Assembly (NCBI RefSeq): GCF_034424805.1
Contig: NZ_JAXOUF010000001.1
Span: forward strand, 682,001-746,000
DNA: 64,000 bases
Reading direction: 5' to 3'
Source of the DNA: Labrys sedimenti
GTDB taxonomy: Bacteria > Pseudomonadota > Alphaproteobacteria > Rhizobiales > Labraceae
Shown here: one piece after another, positions 8,812 to 15,283 of the stretch
Layout: every line of letters starts with the position of its first letter
Position numbering within the stretch: the stretch's first letter is position 1
The notes under the pieces: model-generated
The model's database searches: none
What the model was told of the DNA's origin: nothing
The model's input: the letters and a program-made list of their open reading frames with translations, nothing else
Position numbers and translations under genes: made by a program

Positions 8812-9165
8812 CTACAGCTTTGCGGCTGCTGCCCCGAACATGAAATCGCCGGTAGTGCCATCGTTTAATGTAAATCGACCACCGCCGCTCATGCCGCTAT
8901 TGTCGCGGGTGGCAGTGATAATGCCCTTCCGCCCATCCGAGCACAGAACCGGCATGCTGATTGTGGGAGATGTGTCCATCGCATCGTAGCTACCGGAGCA
9001 TCGCAGATTGCCACTGCTGACACCGAAGGTGCCGCCGCTTAAGGCCGCAGTGGTAGTCCCTCGCATGATGCCGCCTGGAACTCCCTTAGTCACCACCGCA
9101 ACCGGTAGAGTTGTCGAGCACCCTGCCAACATGATCGCCAATGCGACAACCGTAGTCTTCTTCAT
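8812..9165 (-). CDS. Small lipoprotein
   Basis: The start at 9165 is chosen over longer frames because it follows GGGGGCGAG and gives MKKTTVVALAIMLAGC, a textbook lipobox with Cys16. The 117-residue product has a Gly/Ser/Thr-rich beta-type mature part with two further Cys (LRCSG and VLCSDGRKG), a pattern I associate with small lipoproteins of rhizobial genomes. Function unknown; it is expected to be anchored to a membrane facing the periplasm. Confidence 0.6.
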   Translation of the reverse strand: MKKTTVVALAIMLAGCSTTLPVAVVTKGVPGGIMRGTTTAALSGGTFGVSSGNLRCSGSYDAMDTSPTISMPVLCSDGRKGIITATRDNSGMSGGGRFTLNDGTTGDFMFGAAAAKL

Positions 9166-9214
9166 CTCGCCCCCGACGAAATCGCGAGCGGGGACGTCGC
9201 CCCGCTCCAGGCTA

Positions 9215-9376
9215 TCAATCGTCATCCCCACCTTGACGACGATCTGCGGCACGATCACCGCAGTTCGAGCCATCCTTGGCCTGCTGCCAGGAATGATCAC
9301 AGCTGCCCGCCAATGCCGGCGCCACTGTCATAGAAACCACAGCCGCGAATATCGCGGCGAGCACGATCCTGATCAC
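9215..9376 (-). CDS. Very small exported Cys-containing protein
   Basis: A GTG at 9376 preceded by GGGGGGC is the likely start; an in-frame ATG at 9400 would add eight residues. The N-terminus is a signal peptide ending near APALAG. The mature peptide, CDHSWQQAKDGSNCGDRAAD and a few charged residues, matches a family of tiny alphaproteobacterial secreted proteins with a D-G-S-x-C-G-x-R-A-A signature. Function unknown. It lies 49 bases upstream of the lipoprotein gene on the same strand and may share its transcript. Confidence 0.5.
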   Translation of the reverse strand: MIRIVLAAIFAAVVSMTVAPALAGSCDHSWQQAKDGSNCGDRAADRRQGGDDD

Positions 9377-9400
9377 TGCGATGCCCCCCAACCCGCACAA

Positions 9401-9769
9401 TCGCGGATACCTCTTTCGAACGATATTTTGCGTGACGAGGGCGTGAATTAGTTGGGCCTAGGGGAGGGCGTGGCGCCCGCCATCTGTCCGAAACAGATCT
9501 GATTGCGCTGTATATCAGGGGCGCGATCCGCCATAGTTCATACGCGCGGTGGGGCCGAGGTCTGCGCCTGGCTTTTGCGCAGACGGTGCCTAAGACCATG
9601 GGCGCGGTCAACGTTTGCCTCTGCTGCCTCTCGCGAGGTGTCCCTCTGCCTCCTTGAAGCTGGACGCCCTGCGCTGCCGTGGCAGCATCGAGCTAGGTGA
9701 CGCACTCACGGCGGAACTTGGTTCTGGGCGAAGGTATTGGATCCTTCGACCCGACCTTATGCGTGACGC
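9401..9769. other. Stretch without a convincing gene
   Basis: No open frame here has a ribosome binding site, domain or codon pattern that I trust. Short frames on both strands (for example 9615-9863 plus, 9297-9611 minus) have unnatural Arg/Pro-rich compositions. The stretch may be decayed island DNA between the small exported proteins and the DUF2806 gene. Confidence 0.4.
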
Positions 9770-10864
9770 TCATGATGATGGCAAACCTGCATCTGTATCG
9801 TTATTGGGCTGCTTCGTCGTCGCATCTAAATTGTCCGTATCTACTACCTCTACGACGGAATAAGACTTTAAATCGTCAGATATGTGGAGCACGTCGATTG
9901 GTCGACTGCTAACATAAGGAGCCAACGATTTAGCAAACTCGAGGATAGCTGACTGCTGGTTGTCTTCGACAATTGTCGAAATTTCCAAGCCCGCATCCGT
10001 CAGTATGTAAACGCTTATGTTCGGCGCGCCATCTCTTATCGAAAAGGGCGCGAAAAGATCGCGATTGTTGGGCTTGAATTCGGCCCCGTACTCAATGCCG
10101 ATTCCATAGTGTCCGAACGTGCCAAGCCAGGCTTCTATGTCGTCGCGTCTTTTTACCTTATCAAACCTCTGGCTCTGGCCAACCCCGGGCTCCACCATGA
10201 GACCCGCAGATGTGAGCATAGAAACTTCTTTTACCGACAAATTTCCAATGAGTAACTTTGGTACAACAGGGCCAAGACGATGCTTGCATACTCTCTCGAA
10301 TAGAGCCGCCGTTTGTGTATCAATTTCGTCAATAATACGAAATGCTCTTCTTGAAAATGTTCCCGGCCTTCGAACTTCAGAAGCAAGTACACGCCCCCAC
10401 TTCTGGCGTATTTCCTCCGCCGATGCCCCTTGCGCATAGGTGTCTAGGCGATCAAGAAATTCCGGTTCCAAAATCTCGGGACCCGTTGAATTCTGCGCGT
10501 CTGAGGGCGGGGTCTGCCTTAAATCCTCAATGGCATACTGGACGACGGCGTCCTTGTTCTTTTGCTGCTGGACAGCCGTAGCAAACATGTTCTCAGCTAC
10601 TCGCTGCGCAAACTCCTGATCGACTTCCATTCGCCGTATCGCTGAGCTCGCCGCAGCCTCTATCAATTGTTGCTCAGCTTGCATCTTGGCCCTTTCTATC
10701 GAGTTTCCTCGCTCGAGCTTTAAGCTTAATTTATCGCCAATGGCTCCCAGTAGCCTATCGAGGGCAGAAACAAAGCGGCTTTTGGCAGCTAGTTTAACGC
10801 CAGTTTCAGTAATCTCGCCGGAAAGCGAAACTTCATTCGAAAGATGATCTTCGCTGCCATCCAT
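9770..10864 (-). CDS. DUF2806-domain protein
   Basis: The start at 10864 follows GGGAGGGTGGC and trims eight residues from the longest frame. The 364-residue protein has an amphipathic N-terminal half with a coiled-coil-like region (about 60-110, ERAKMQAEQQLIEAAA). Its central segment (about 130-200: FLDRLDTYAQGASAEEIRQ, then WGRVLASEVRRPGTFSRRA) matches the DUF2806 core, whose W-G-R-x-L-A-x-E motif is typical. No function is established. The C-terminal third is predicted to be mixed alpha/beta. Genes of this type occur in mobile and defence-rich regions, which fits its position. Confidence 0.7.
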   Translation of the reverse strand: MDGSEDHLSNEVSLSGEITETGVKLAAKSRFVSALDRLLGAIGDKLSLKLERGNSIERAKMQAEQQLIEAAASSAIRRMEVDQEFAQRVAENMFATAVQQQKNKDAVVQYAIEDLRQTPPSDAQNSTGPEILEPEFLDRLDTYAQGASAEEIRQKWGRVLASEVRRPGTFSRRAFRIIDEIDTQTAALFERVCKHRLGPVVPKLLIGNLSVKEVSMLTSAGLMVEPGVGQSQRFDKVKRRDDIEAWLGTFGHYGIGIEYGAEFKPNNRDLFAPFSIRDGAPNISVYILTDAGLEISTIVEDNQQSAILEFAKSLAPYVSSRPIDVLHISDDLKSYSVVEVVDTDNLDATTKQPNNDTDAGLPSS

Positions 10865-11019
10865 GCCACCCTCCCAAACAACCGGCATCAGCCTTGTTTG
10901 AGTCGCAGCATGCTAGCAACCTATTCTCTTCTCAATGGACAACTTTTTCACGGGTGAGTCACGTTTAAGCTCGTCAGATTGTACACCGCGAAAATTGCGG
11001 AACAATCAGGAGGCTTACA

Positions 11020-11310
11020 ATGGCGGTATATATTATCGGCTATGACCTTCACCCAAGCAAAGGCGAAACATATGACGATTTGATGGAGGCACTAGGCAAG
11101 CTCAGTCCGAAGACATGGCACTGCTTGGACAGCACCTGGATGGTGGTTACCAATAAAACGGCCACTCAAATACGCGACGAACTTAAGCCTCACCTGTATA
11201 AAGATGATCAGCTTCTAGTTGTAAAGTACGAAGAGCATGGGAATGGCAGATGGGCGTTCTATGGGTTTACCGGGGACTGCGCTCAATGGATAAAGGATAA
11301 TCTGGGATAG
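11020..11310 (+). CDS. SinR-family protein (Cas2-like fold)
   Basis: The 96-residue protein starts after AGGAGG spaced well from the ATG. Its sequence, MAVYIIGYDLHPSKGETYDD, then a long helix and STWMVVTNKTATQIRDEL, fits the small SinR-family group in databases, which has a ferredoxin-like fold related to Cas2/VapD. The N-terminal hydrophobic strand ending in Y-D corresponds to the Cas2 metal-binding Asp position. It stands alone with no cas genes or repeats nearby, so a CRISPR role is not supported. A nuclease-like or toxin-like role is possible but unproven. Confidence 0.65.
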   Translation: MAVYIIGYDLHPSKGETYDDLMEALGKLSPKTWHCLDSTWMVVTNKTATQIRDELKPHLYKDDQLLVVKYEEHGNGRWAFYGFTGDCAQWIKDNLG

Positions 11311-11439
11311 TGCTTGGCGTTCGTCGCTAGAGGGTCTTTGCCAAGCGTGCTATGTCCGAGGCTTTAAATCCCAGGCGCCACATAATGACGCCTGCGCGGT
11401 TGCGCCGTTGCTGGCGGTTTCGATCGGCCTGCGCTCTGA

Positions 11440-12210
11440 TCACCGACGCCGCGTCAAAGCCTCTTCAGGCGTTGGCTCGTCGCTGGGAAGAGTGTCGAGC
11501 AAGGTGAAAACATCGGTGAGTGGCGCGTCGATCGACACATGCTTGAACCAGTCGGACTGCCCCCACGTTGCCGTAAGCGCCGCTTTCACCAGGACCTTGA
11601 TCTTCCGCACGTCGGCCTTCTGATCGATAACCTGAAGGGCAACGGTGCCAACCACATCGTCGCGGACATGCGCCGGCAGCCCCTTCGGCGTCGCTGCCGT
11701 GATGGTCGCGAATAGATCTTTGCCGTACTGCTCGCGGTTCGGGCTCTGGCGCAGTCTGCGGTAAACTCGAAGCTTGCGGTTCCGCTCGTCGCGATGTTTT
11801 GCGTGGTGATCGGCGATGTGCTTTCTGGATCGCTCCGGGTTCTCTGCCCGCCATTGCCGAACATATTCTCGTTGATGTGCGCGGTACGCTTCCCGGTTGC
11901 GCTCGCGCCACTGACGCTTGAGTTCGTTGACTCGCTCCCTGTTTTTAGCCCTCCATTTTCGCTTCTGTTCGCGGGTCTTCTCTCGTTGTTCGGTAAGCTT
12001 TATTTCGATTTGCTCACGGTGGTCTTCTCGCCATTGGCGCATATAGTCGCGCTGGTATGCGCGGTGCGTTTCCAAGTTGTGATCACGCCATTGACGCTTG
12101 AGCTCATTTATGCGGGCGCGGTTCTTAGCCCTCCATTGACGTTGATACTCGCGGGCTTTCGCACGCTCGTCGGCATCACCACTGCCGGACTTAAGAATTT
12201 CGTCAGTCAT
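11440..12210 (-). CDS. Protein with tandem 60-residue Arg/Trp-rich charged repeat
   Basis: The start at 12210 overlaps the end of the upstream small gene by 8 bases and is preferred to 12252. In the 256-residue product, residues 20-79 and 80-139 are two copies of one 60-residue unit, each made of two related 30-residue halves built on Q-R-Q-W-R-A-K-N-R and L-K-R-Q-W-R. The repeats are extremely basic and helical, like charged linkers in phage and HNH-nuclease proteins. The C-terminal 100 residues form an acidic domain ending in DEPTPEEALTRRR. Nucleic-acid binding is likely from composition; the function is unknown. Confidence 0.6.
   Translation of the reverse strand: MTDEILKSGSGDADERAKAREYQRQWRAKNRARINELKRQWRDHNLETHRAYQRDYMRQWREDHREQIEIKLTEQREKTREQKRKWRAKNRERVNELKRQWRERNREAYRAHQREYVRQWRAENPERSRKHIADHHAKHRDERNRKLRVYRRLRQSPNREQYGKDLFATITAATPKGLPAHVRDDVVGTVALQVIDQKADVRKIKVLVKAALTATWGQSDWFKHVSIDAPLTDVFTLLDTLPSDEPTPEEALTRRR
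11794..12153 (-). repeat. Two tandem 180-bp coding repeats
   Basis: Codons for residues 20-79 (12153-11974) and 80-139 (11973-11794) of the charged-repeat protein encode closely similar sequences in the same order, for example WRAKNRARINELKRQW against WRAKNRERVNELKRQW. This indicates an in-frame duplication of 180 bases, itself built from a 90-base half. Confidence 0.7.
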
Positions 12211-12394
12211 TTGGAGCGCTCGCCCCGTTGCTCCATTGGTCGAGGCGGTCATCGAGGTCGATCTCGATTTCCTGCCCGTTCGAAAGGACGATGACGAGAT
12301 AGGGCTGAAGCGGGTCAGCGCAGGCCAGAACCGCTAGGATGTGCTGGTTGAGGCCTTCGCGGAGTGATATCCAAGACGTTTCTCGGCGGGGCAT
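12203..12394 (-). CDS. Small hypothetical protein coupled to the repeat protein
   Basis: The 63-residue protein starts after AGAGAGGATCGCA, a good ribosome binding site. Its centre, HILAVLACADPLQPYLVIVL followed by SNGQEIEIDLDD, has two beta-like strands and an acidic end. Its last 8 bases overlap the start of the repeat-protein gene, which suggests one mRNA and coupled translation. I do not recognise the family. Confidence 0.5.
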   Translation of the reverse strand: MPRRETSWISLREGLNQHILAVLACADPLQPYLVIVLSNGQEIEIDLDDRLDQWSNGASAPND

Positions 12395-12657
12395 TGCGAT
12401 CCTCTCTTGATGTGGATCAGGCTGGGTATGCAGGTCCGCACTTCAACTGTCAGTTGGTGGCCTAGGGGTGGGATTACAGGATCGAACGAATCAGATTTGC
12501 TTTCGGTAGCTACGCGACTGCAGCCCCGCCCTACGCAGTGATTTTTTCATCGGCATGACATTGCGCGTCACGGAACCGAAAGCCGCTTGATAACTTCAGG
12601 GGGGTCTTTGTTTTTCGAGACCTGCCCGGCCTTGGGGCAGAGGGAGCACGACAATCC

Positions 12658-12906
12658 TCAGTCCGCGCCACGAAGCCTCACGCCTGGCCGACCGTGGTTG
12701 AGGAACTCGACGCCAGCTTCCTCCAGCACCATCTGCACAGCCCGTATTTTATCGAGCCCGCTGGTGAGGGTGTTCGCGCCCCTCTTCTCCATGCTTCCGA
12801 TCGTGTTGATGTTCACGCCAGCTCGCGCCGCCAAGGCGCCTTGATCCATGTCGACCAAGGCCCGCGCTGCCCGAAGTTGATTCCCAGTCGTAAGCATCAA
12901 ACTCAT
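12658..12906 (-). CDS. Xre-family helix-turn-helix regulator
   Basis: The 82-residue product is a single Cro/CI-type HTH domain: GNQLRAARALVDMDQGALAA, then RAGVNINTIGSMEKRG, with the usual Q-x-x-L-A turn and recognition helix, ending GVEFLNHGRPGVRLRG as in many short rhizobial phage-type repressors. AGGA precedes the start. It faces a spacer with three TCATAG copies and, beyond it, the divergent gene at 13076. It probably represses that gene and itself; the operators are seen directly, the pairing is inferred. Confidence 0.8.
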   Translation of the reverse strand: MSLMLTTGNQLRAARALVDMDQGALAARAGVNINTIGSMEKRGANTLTSGLDKIRAVQMVLEEAGVEFLNHGRPGVRLRGAD

Positions 12907-12921
12907 CCATTTCCTAGCACG

Positions 12922-12995
12922 CTATGATTTTTTCATAGTTTGCTATTGACTGCAATTGATATGATGGTTCATAGTTAACTGGTGATTTTTCATAG
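12922..12995 (+). promoter_or_regulatory. TCATAG operator array and promoter facing the 13076 gene
   Basis: CTATGA-N5-TCATAG at 12922-12938 is a perfect inverted repeat. Two more direct TCATAG copies lie at 12969-12974 and 12990-12995. TTGACT at 12946-12951 and CATAGT at 12970-12975 (18-base spacer) could be -35 and -10, which would place the second copy on the -10. This is the layout of an Xre autorepression region between divergent genes. Confidence 0.55.
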
Positions 12996-13075
12996 TCCCT
13001 ATCAATCAACCCCGCGCTGGTAAGTTATCGGCGCCCGAGTACCGGCCATCAAAAAACACGAAAATCGAGGACATC

Positions 13076-13504
13076 ATGCTGAACAGTCATGTTCCGGCAA
13101 CCGCTACCGGCTTGCCAACCGATACCCACGTCGATCCACTCGTTACCCTCGTCGACGCCTATTTCACCGGCGTGCGGGCCTACGGTGCCGCGGACCTAAG
13201 CGGAATGTCCCCCGAAGAAGAGGGGAGCATAGCCTCACTGCTCTTTGGATGGGCCGCAGAGCGGATCGAGAACCCTGAGCAAATTCAATCGACCGCAGGC
13301 GCTCTGGCTCTCGTAAACTATCTCATGAACGACAATGAAGATTGGGGGCAGGAGGCCTGGAAGCTAATGCTTTCCGCTCTGCGAGAGTTTCTCGAAGCTC
13401 AGGCAGCAAAGGAAATTGCATTTTGCGCCAAGCCGGAGAACGCCAAGGCGATCGACGATCCGCTACTGAATATAACTGCATCGAAATTCCCAGTGAGTGA
13501 CTGA
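13076..13504 (+). CDS. Hypothetical island protein with ATGLP leader
   Basis: The 142-residue soluble protein begins MLNSHVPATATGLPTDTHVD. The region just before and after its start resembles that of the next gene at 13621 both in DNA (AATCGAGGAC then ATG) and in protein (A-T-G-L-P at residues 10-14). The body is acidic and helical (EEEGSIASLLFGWAAERIEN) and belongs to no family I know. It is divergent from the Xre gene and lies downstream of the TCATAG array, so it is probably under that repressor. Confidence 0.55.
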   Translation: MLNSHVPATATGLPTDTHVDPLVTLVDAYFTGVRAYGAADLSGMSPEEEGSIASLLFGWAAERIENPEQIQSTAGALALVNYLMNDNEDWGQEAWKLMLSALREFLEAQAAKEIAFCAKPENAKAIDDPLLNITASKFPVSD

Positions 13505-13620
13505 GCGCCCCGGCCTAAATGCACAACCACCAGTAGGCCCTACGCTTTCGGATAAGGATCGGGGCCGAAATTAACAGTCTCATTACGTCGACCCACGCCA
13601 GCATAACAATCGAGGACCCC

Positions 13621-14361
13621 ATGTCGAACAAACCCGCTTCGGCGGCCGCTACCGGCTTGCCTAATATCGACCGTCGCGCAGCTCTTGCCGGTTCCGCTAG
13701 TTTCCTCGCGGCAGTTGCGGCCGGCGCTTTCGGGGACGCCCCAACTGCCTTCGCAGCCGGGCGAACTCCACTGCCCATCCTGATACAGGCTCACAAGGAC
13801 GCTTATTCCCGCTTCAACCATGTCGTTGGTGTTCGGAATGAACTTGAAAAAGCGGAAGACAAGATCCGCCGCAACAATCCAATCCTTGTGCCACTCGCCG
13901 TTATGTCGAATGGCACGAGCCCCATCTACTATGAACTGAGGTCGAGATCCGCCGACGATATTCGTAAGGGCATCCTCGACACGCACGACAAGCTACGCTG
14001 TGTTCATTGCCCGGACTGGTCGCGTGCCATGTTTCCGGAACTGTCGGCAGCGGCAGAGCGAGAGCTAGATGCTTCCCAGGAGCGCGCACTTCGGGCTCTT
14101 GCCGATGCTGAAGCTGAGCTAGAAGCACGCAAGCGCGATTTTGGGCTGGCAGCAGCGGAAGAAGCGGTGAGCGCTGCCGAAGGCGAAGAGTTTGAGGCCA
14201 GGCTCTCCCTTGCGCTCTACGTGCCGCGCAATACCGCCGAGGCGGCGGCCAAGAGAGAATACATCGACAACTCACCGCCTTTTCGTGACGGATGGTGCAG
14301 TGACAACGCCGAGTTCGTCGATGCGATGATTGCTCGCCTCGGCGAACAGGCCAGCGCGTAA
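13621..14361 (+). CDS. Hypothetical protein with Tat-like leader and coiled coil
   Basis: The 246-residue protein starts MSNKPASAAATGLPNIDRRA and continues into a hydrophobic stretch AALAGSASFLAAVAAGAF, which looks like a twin-arginine signal (RR at 18-19) with cleavage near AFA-AG. The mature part has a coiled-coil region (about 135-190, rich in A/E/R heptads) and two Cys in RCVHCPDW. The family is not recognised; similar leaders are common in rhizobial accessory genes. It follows the 13076 gene by 116 bases with its own GAGGA site. Confidence 0.55.
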   Translation: MSNKPASAAATGLPNIDRRAALAGSASFLAAVAAGAFGDAPTAFAAGRTPLPILIQAHKDAYSRFNHVVGVRNELEKAEDKIRRNNPILVPLAVMSNGTSPIYYELRSRSADDIRKGILDTHDKLRCVHCPDWSRAMFPELSAAAERELDASQERALRALADAEAELEARKRDFGLAAAEEAVSAAEGEEFEARLSLALYVPRNTAEAAAKREYIDNSPPFRDGWCSDNAEFVDAMIARLGEQASA

Positions 14362-14372
14362 GGGAGGCGAGT

Positions 14373-14468
14373 ATGACCACCCAGCTTCACCCCGAAACGT
14401 CGAAGTTTGACGACGCGCTTCAGGCCCTCCGCGTCGATGCAACTGTGATGCTCACGCTGCCGGAGTAG
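14373..14468 (+). CDS. 31-residue small ORF
   Basis: ATG at 14373 follows GGGAGGCGAGT, a near-ideal ribosome binding site, and lies 11 bases after the previous stop. The frame reads MTTQLHPETSKFDDALQALR and ends at TAG after 31 codons. The strong site and tight packing between two genes argue for a real small protein, but nothing in the sequence tells its function. Confidence 0.4.
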   Translation: MTTQLHPETSKFDDALQALRVDATVMLTLPE

Positions 14469-14503
14469 TCATGGCATCATTGATCGTCAGAGGAGGACGA
14501 ACA

Positions 14504-14698
14504 ATGAGCCGACGCAAGCCGCGATTTACCCAAGTAGAAATGGTTCGTCTGTTGAAAGCTATCGATCAGGCTGGGATCAGCGCCATCATTGAAGTCACGG
14601 ACGATGCCGTCCGCATTGTGCCCAACGCCGAAAAGCCAAAGGCTGAAGCGTTGCCGCGAGGGCTTCGGATCGTCGAGGGCAAAGACATCATCTTGTGA
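14504..14698 (+). CDS. Small basic hypothetical protein
   Basis: The start at 14504 is preferred to 14471 because GAGGAGG lies 6-12 bases before it. The 64-residue product, MSRRKPRFTQVEMVRLLKAI followed by a helix-strand and V-R-I-V-P, resembles small proteins found by the dozen in rhizobial prophages and islands. The basic N-terminus and helix could contact DNA. It is the last gene before the tRNA-Ser boundary. Confidence 0.55.
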   Translation: MSRRKPRFTQVEMVRLLKAIDQAGISAIIEVTDDAVRIVPNAEKPKAEALPRGLRIVEGKDIIL

Positions 14699-14784
14699 CA
14701 TCAAGCTGGCTGCCCCAGGCGAGGGGAGGTGAGCAGCCATTCCACAGTGATCTATCGAATGCTACCAACTACGCATGACAAAAA

Positions 14785-14803
14785 TGGGACCCTAATAGGG
14801 ACC
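14785..14803. repeat. TGGGACCCTAATAGGGACC repeat next to the tRNA end
   Basis: GGGACC occurs twice 12 bases apart, 43-61 bases from the 3' end of tRNA-Ser. A related sequence in inverted orientation lies at 773-791 (15 of 19 bases agree). Short repeats here are typical of integrase arm sites at an attachment site, but no integrase is present to support this. Confidence 0.3.
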
Positions 14804-14845
14804 AAAATCAAAAATCTAAAAAAACTCTGTAATTTCAATAAGTAA

Positions 14846-14935
14846 TGGCGGAAGGGGTGGGATTCGAACCCACGGTAGACTTGCGCCTACGACGGTTTTC
14901 AAGACCGTTGCCTTAAACCACTCGGCCACCCTTCC
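14846..14935 (-). tRNA. tRNA-Ser (anticodon TGA), with encoded CCA
   Basis: The reverse complement folds as a class II tRNA of 90 bases: acceptor GGAAGGG with CCCTTCC, discriminator G, encoded CCA, D-arm TGGCCGAGTGGTTTAAGGC, anticodon loop CTTGAAA with TGA, a long variable arm, and GGTTCGAATCC in the T-arm. The 3' end points left, towards the accessory segment, as expected for an element integrated at a tRNA 3' end. Confidence 0.96.
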
Positions 14936-15283
14936 GCATCTTCGCACCAGTGCCACCGCATGGCTGCGTGCGATTACGGGCGGTCTAGCAGAGTAGGGGG
15001 CTTCGTCAAGACCTTCTGCGTCGAGAAAGGCTATGATCCCTCGCGTCGCCGGCGAAGCGGGGGCGATCGCCATGGCCGGTTCGCAACCAAAATCAATCCA
15101 GACAATCGACCGGCAATGCCTCTGGCGTAACCCCGGCGTCATCCGACCGGCGAGCTCCGCATCTCCACGGCAGAAACAGGCTTGACTCACTTAAATTCAT
15201 CAATTTAATTAAAGATCGACGGCGCGAACCATAAGCATGAAAAGCCGTCTCTCGAACAACGAGATCCGAGGAGGAATAGTCCA
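14936..15283 (+). other. Spacer between tRNA-Ser and the sugar operon
   Basis: No gene is seen. The right-hand part holds the promoter, the 18-bp operator and the leader of the sugar-transport operon. The left part includes the upstream flank of tRNA-Ser. Confidence 0.5.
15182..15211 (+). promoter_or_regulatory. Sugar-operon promoter with 18-bp operator
   Basis: TTGACT (15182-15187) is a good -35; a weak -10 (TTAATT or TAATTA) follows 17-18 bases later. Between and over them lies TTAAATT-CATC-AATTTAA (15191-15208), a perfect inverted repeat with 7-base arms. A repressor bound there would block RNA polymerase. The AT-rich arms are like ROK-family operators, and a ROK gene ends this operon. 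Confidence 0.5.

Noticed and set aside
9297..9611. 104-residue minus-strand frame
   Set aside because: It overlaps the small exported protein in another frame and has no support of its own.
11794..12294. 166-residue very hydrophobic plus-strand frame
   Set aside because: It is the mirror of the Arg/Trp repeat gene; codons for Arg and Trp read backwards give hydrophobic residues.
1..14845. Integrase or transposase in the accessory segment
   Set aside because: I searched the predicted proteins for tyrosine or serine recombinase motifs and DDE-type transposase motifs and found none.
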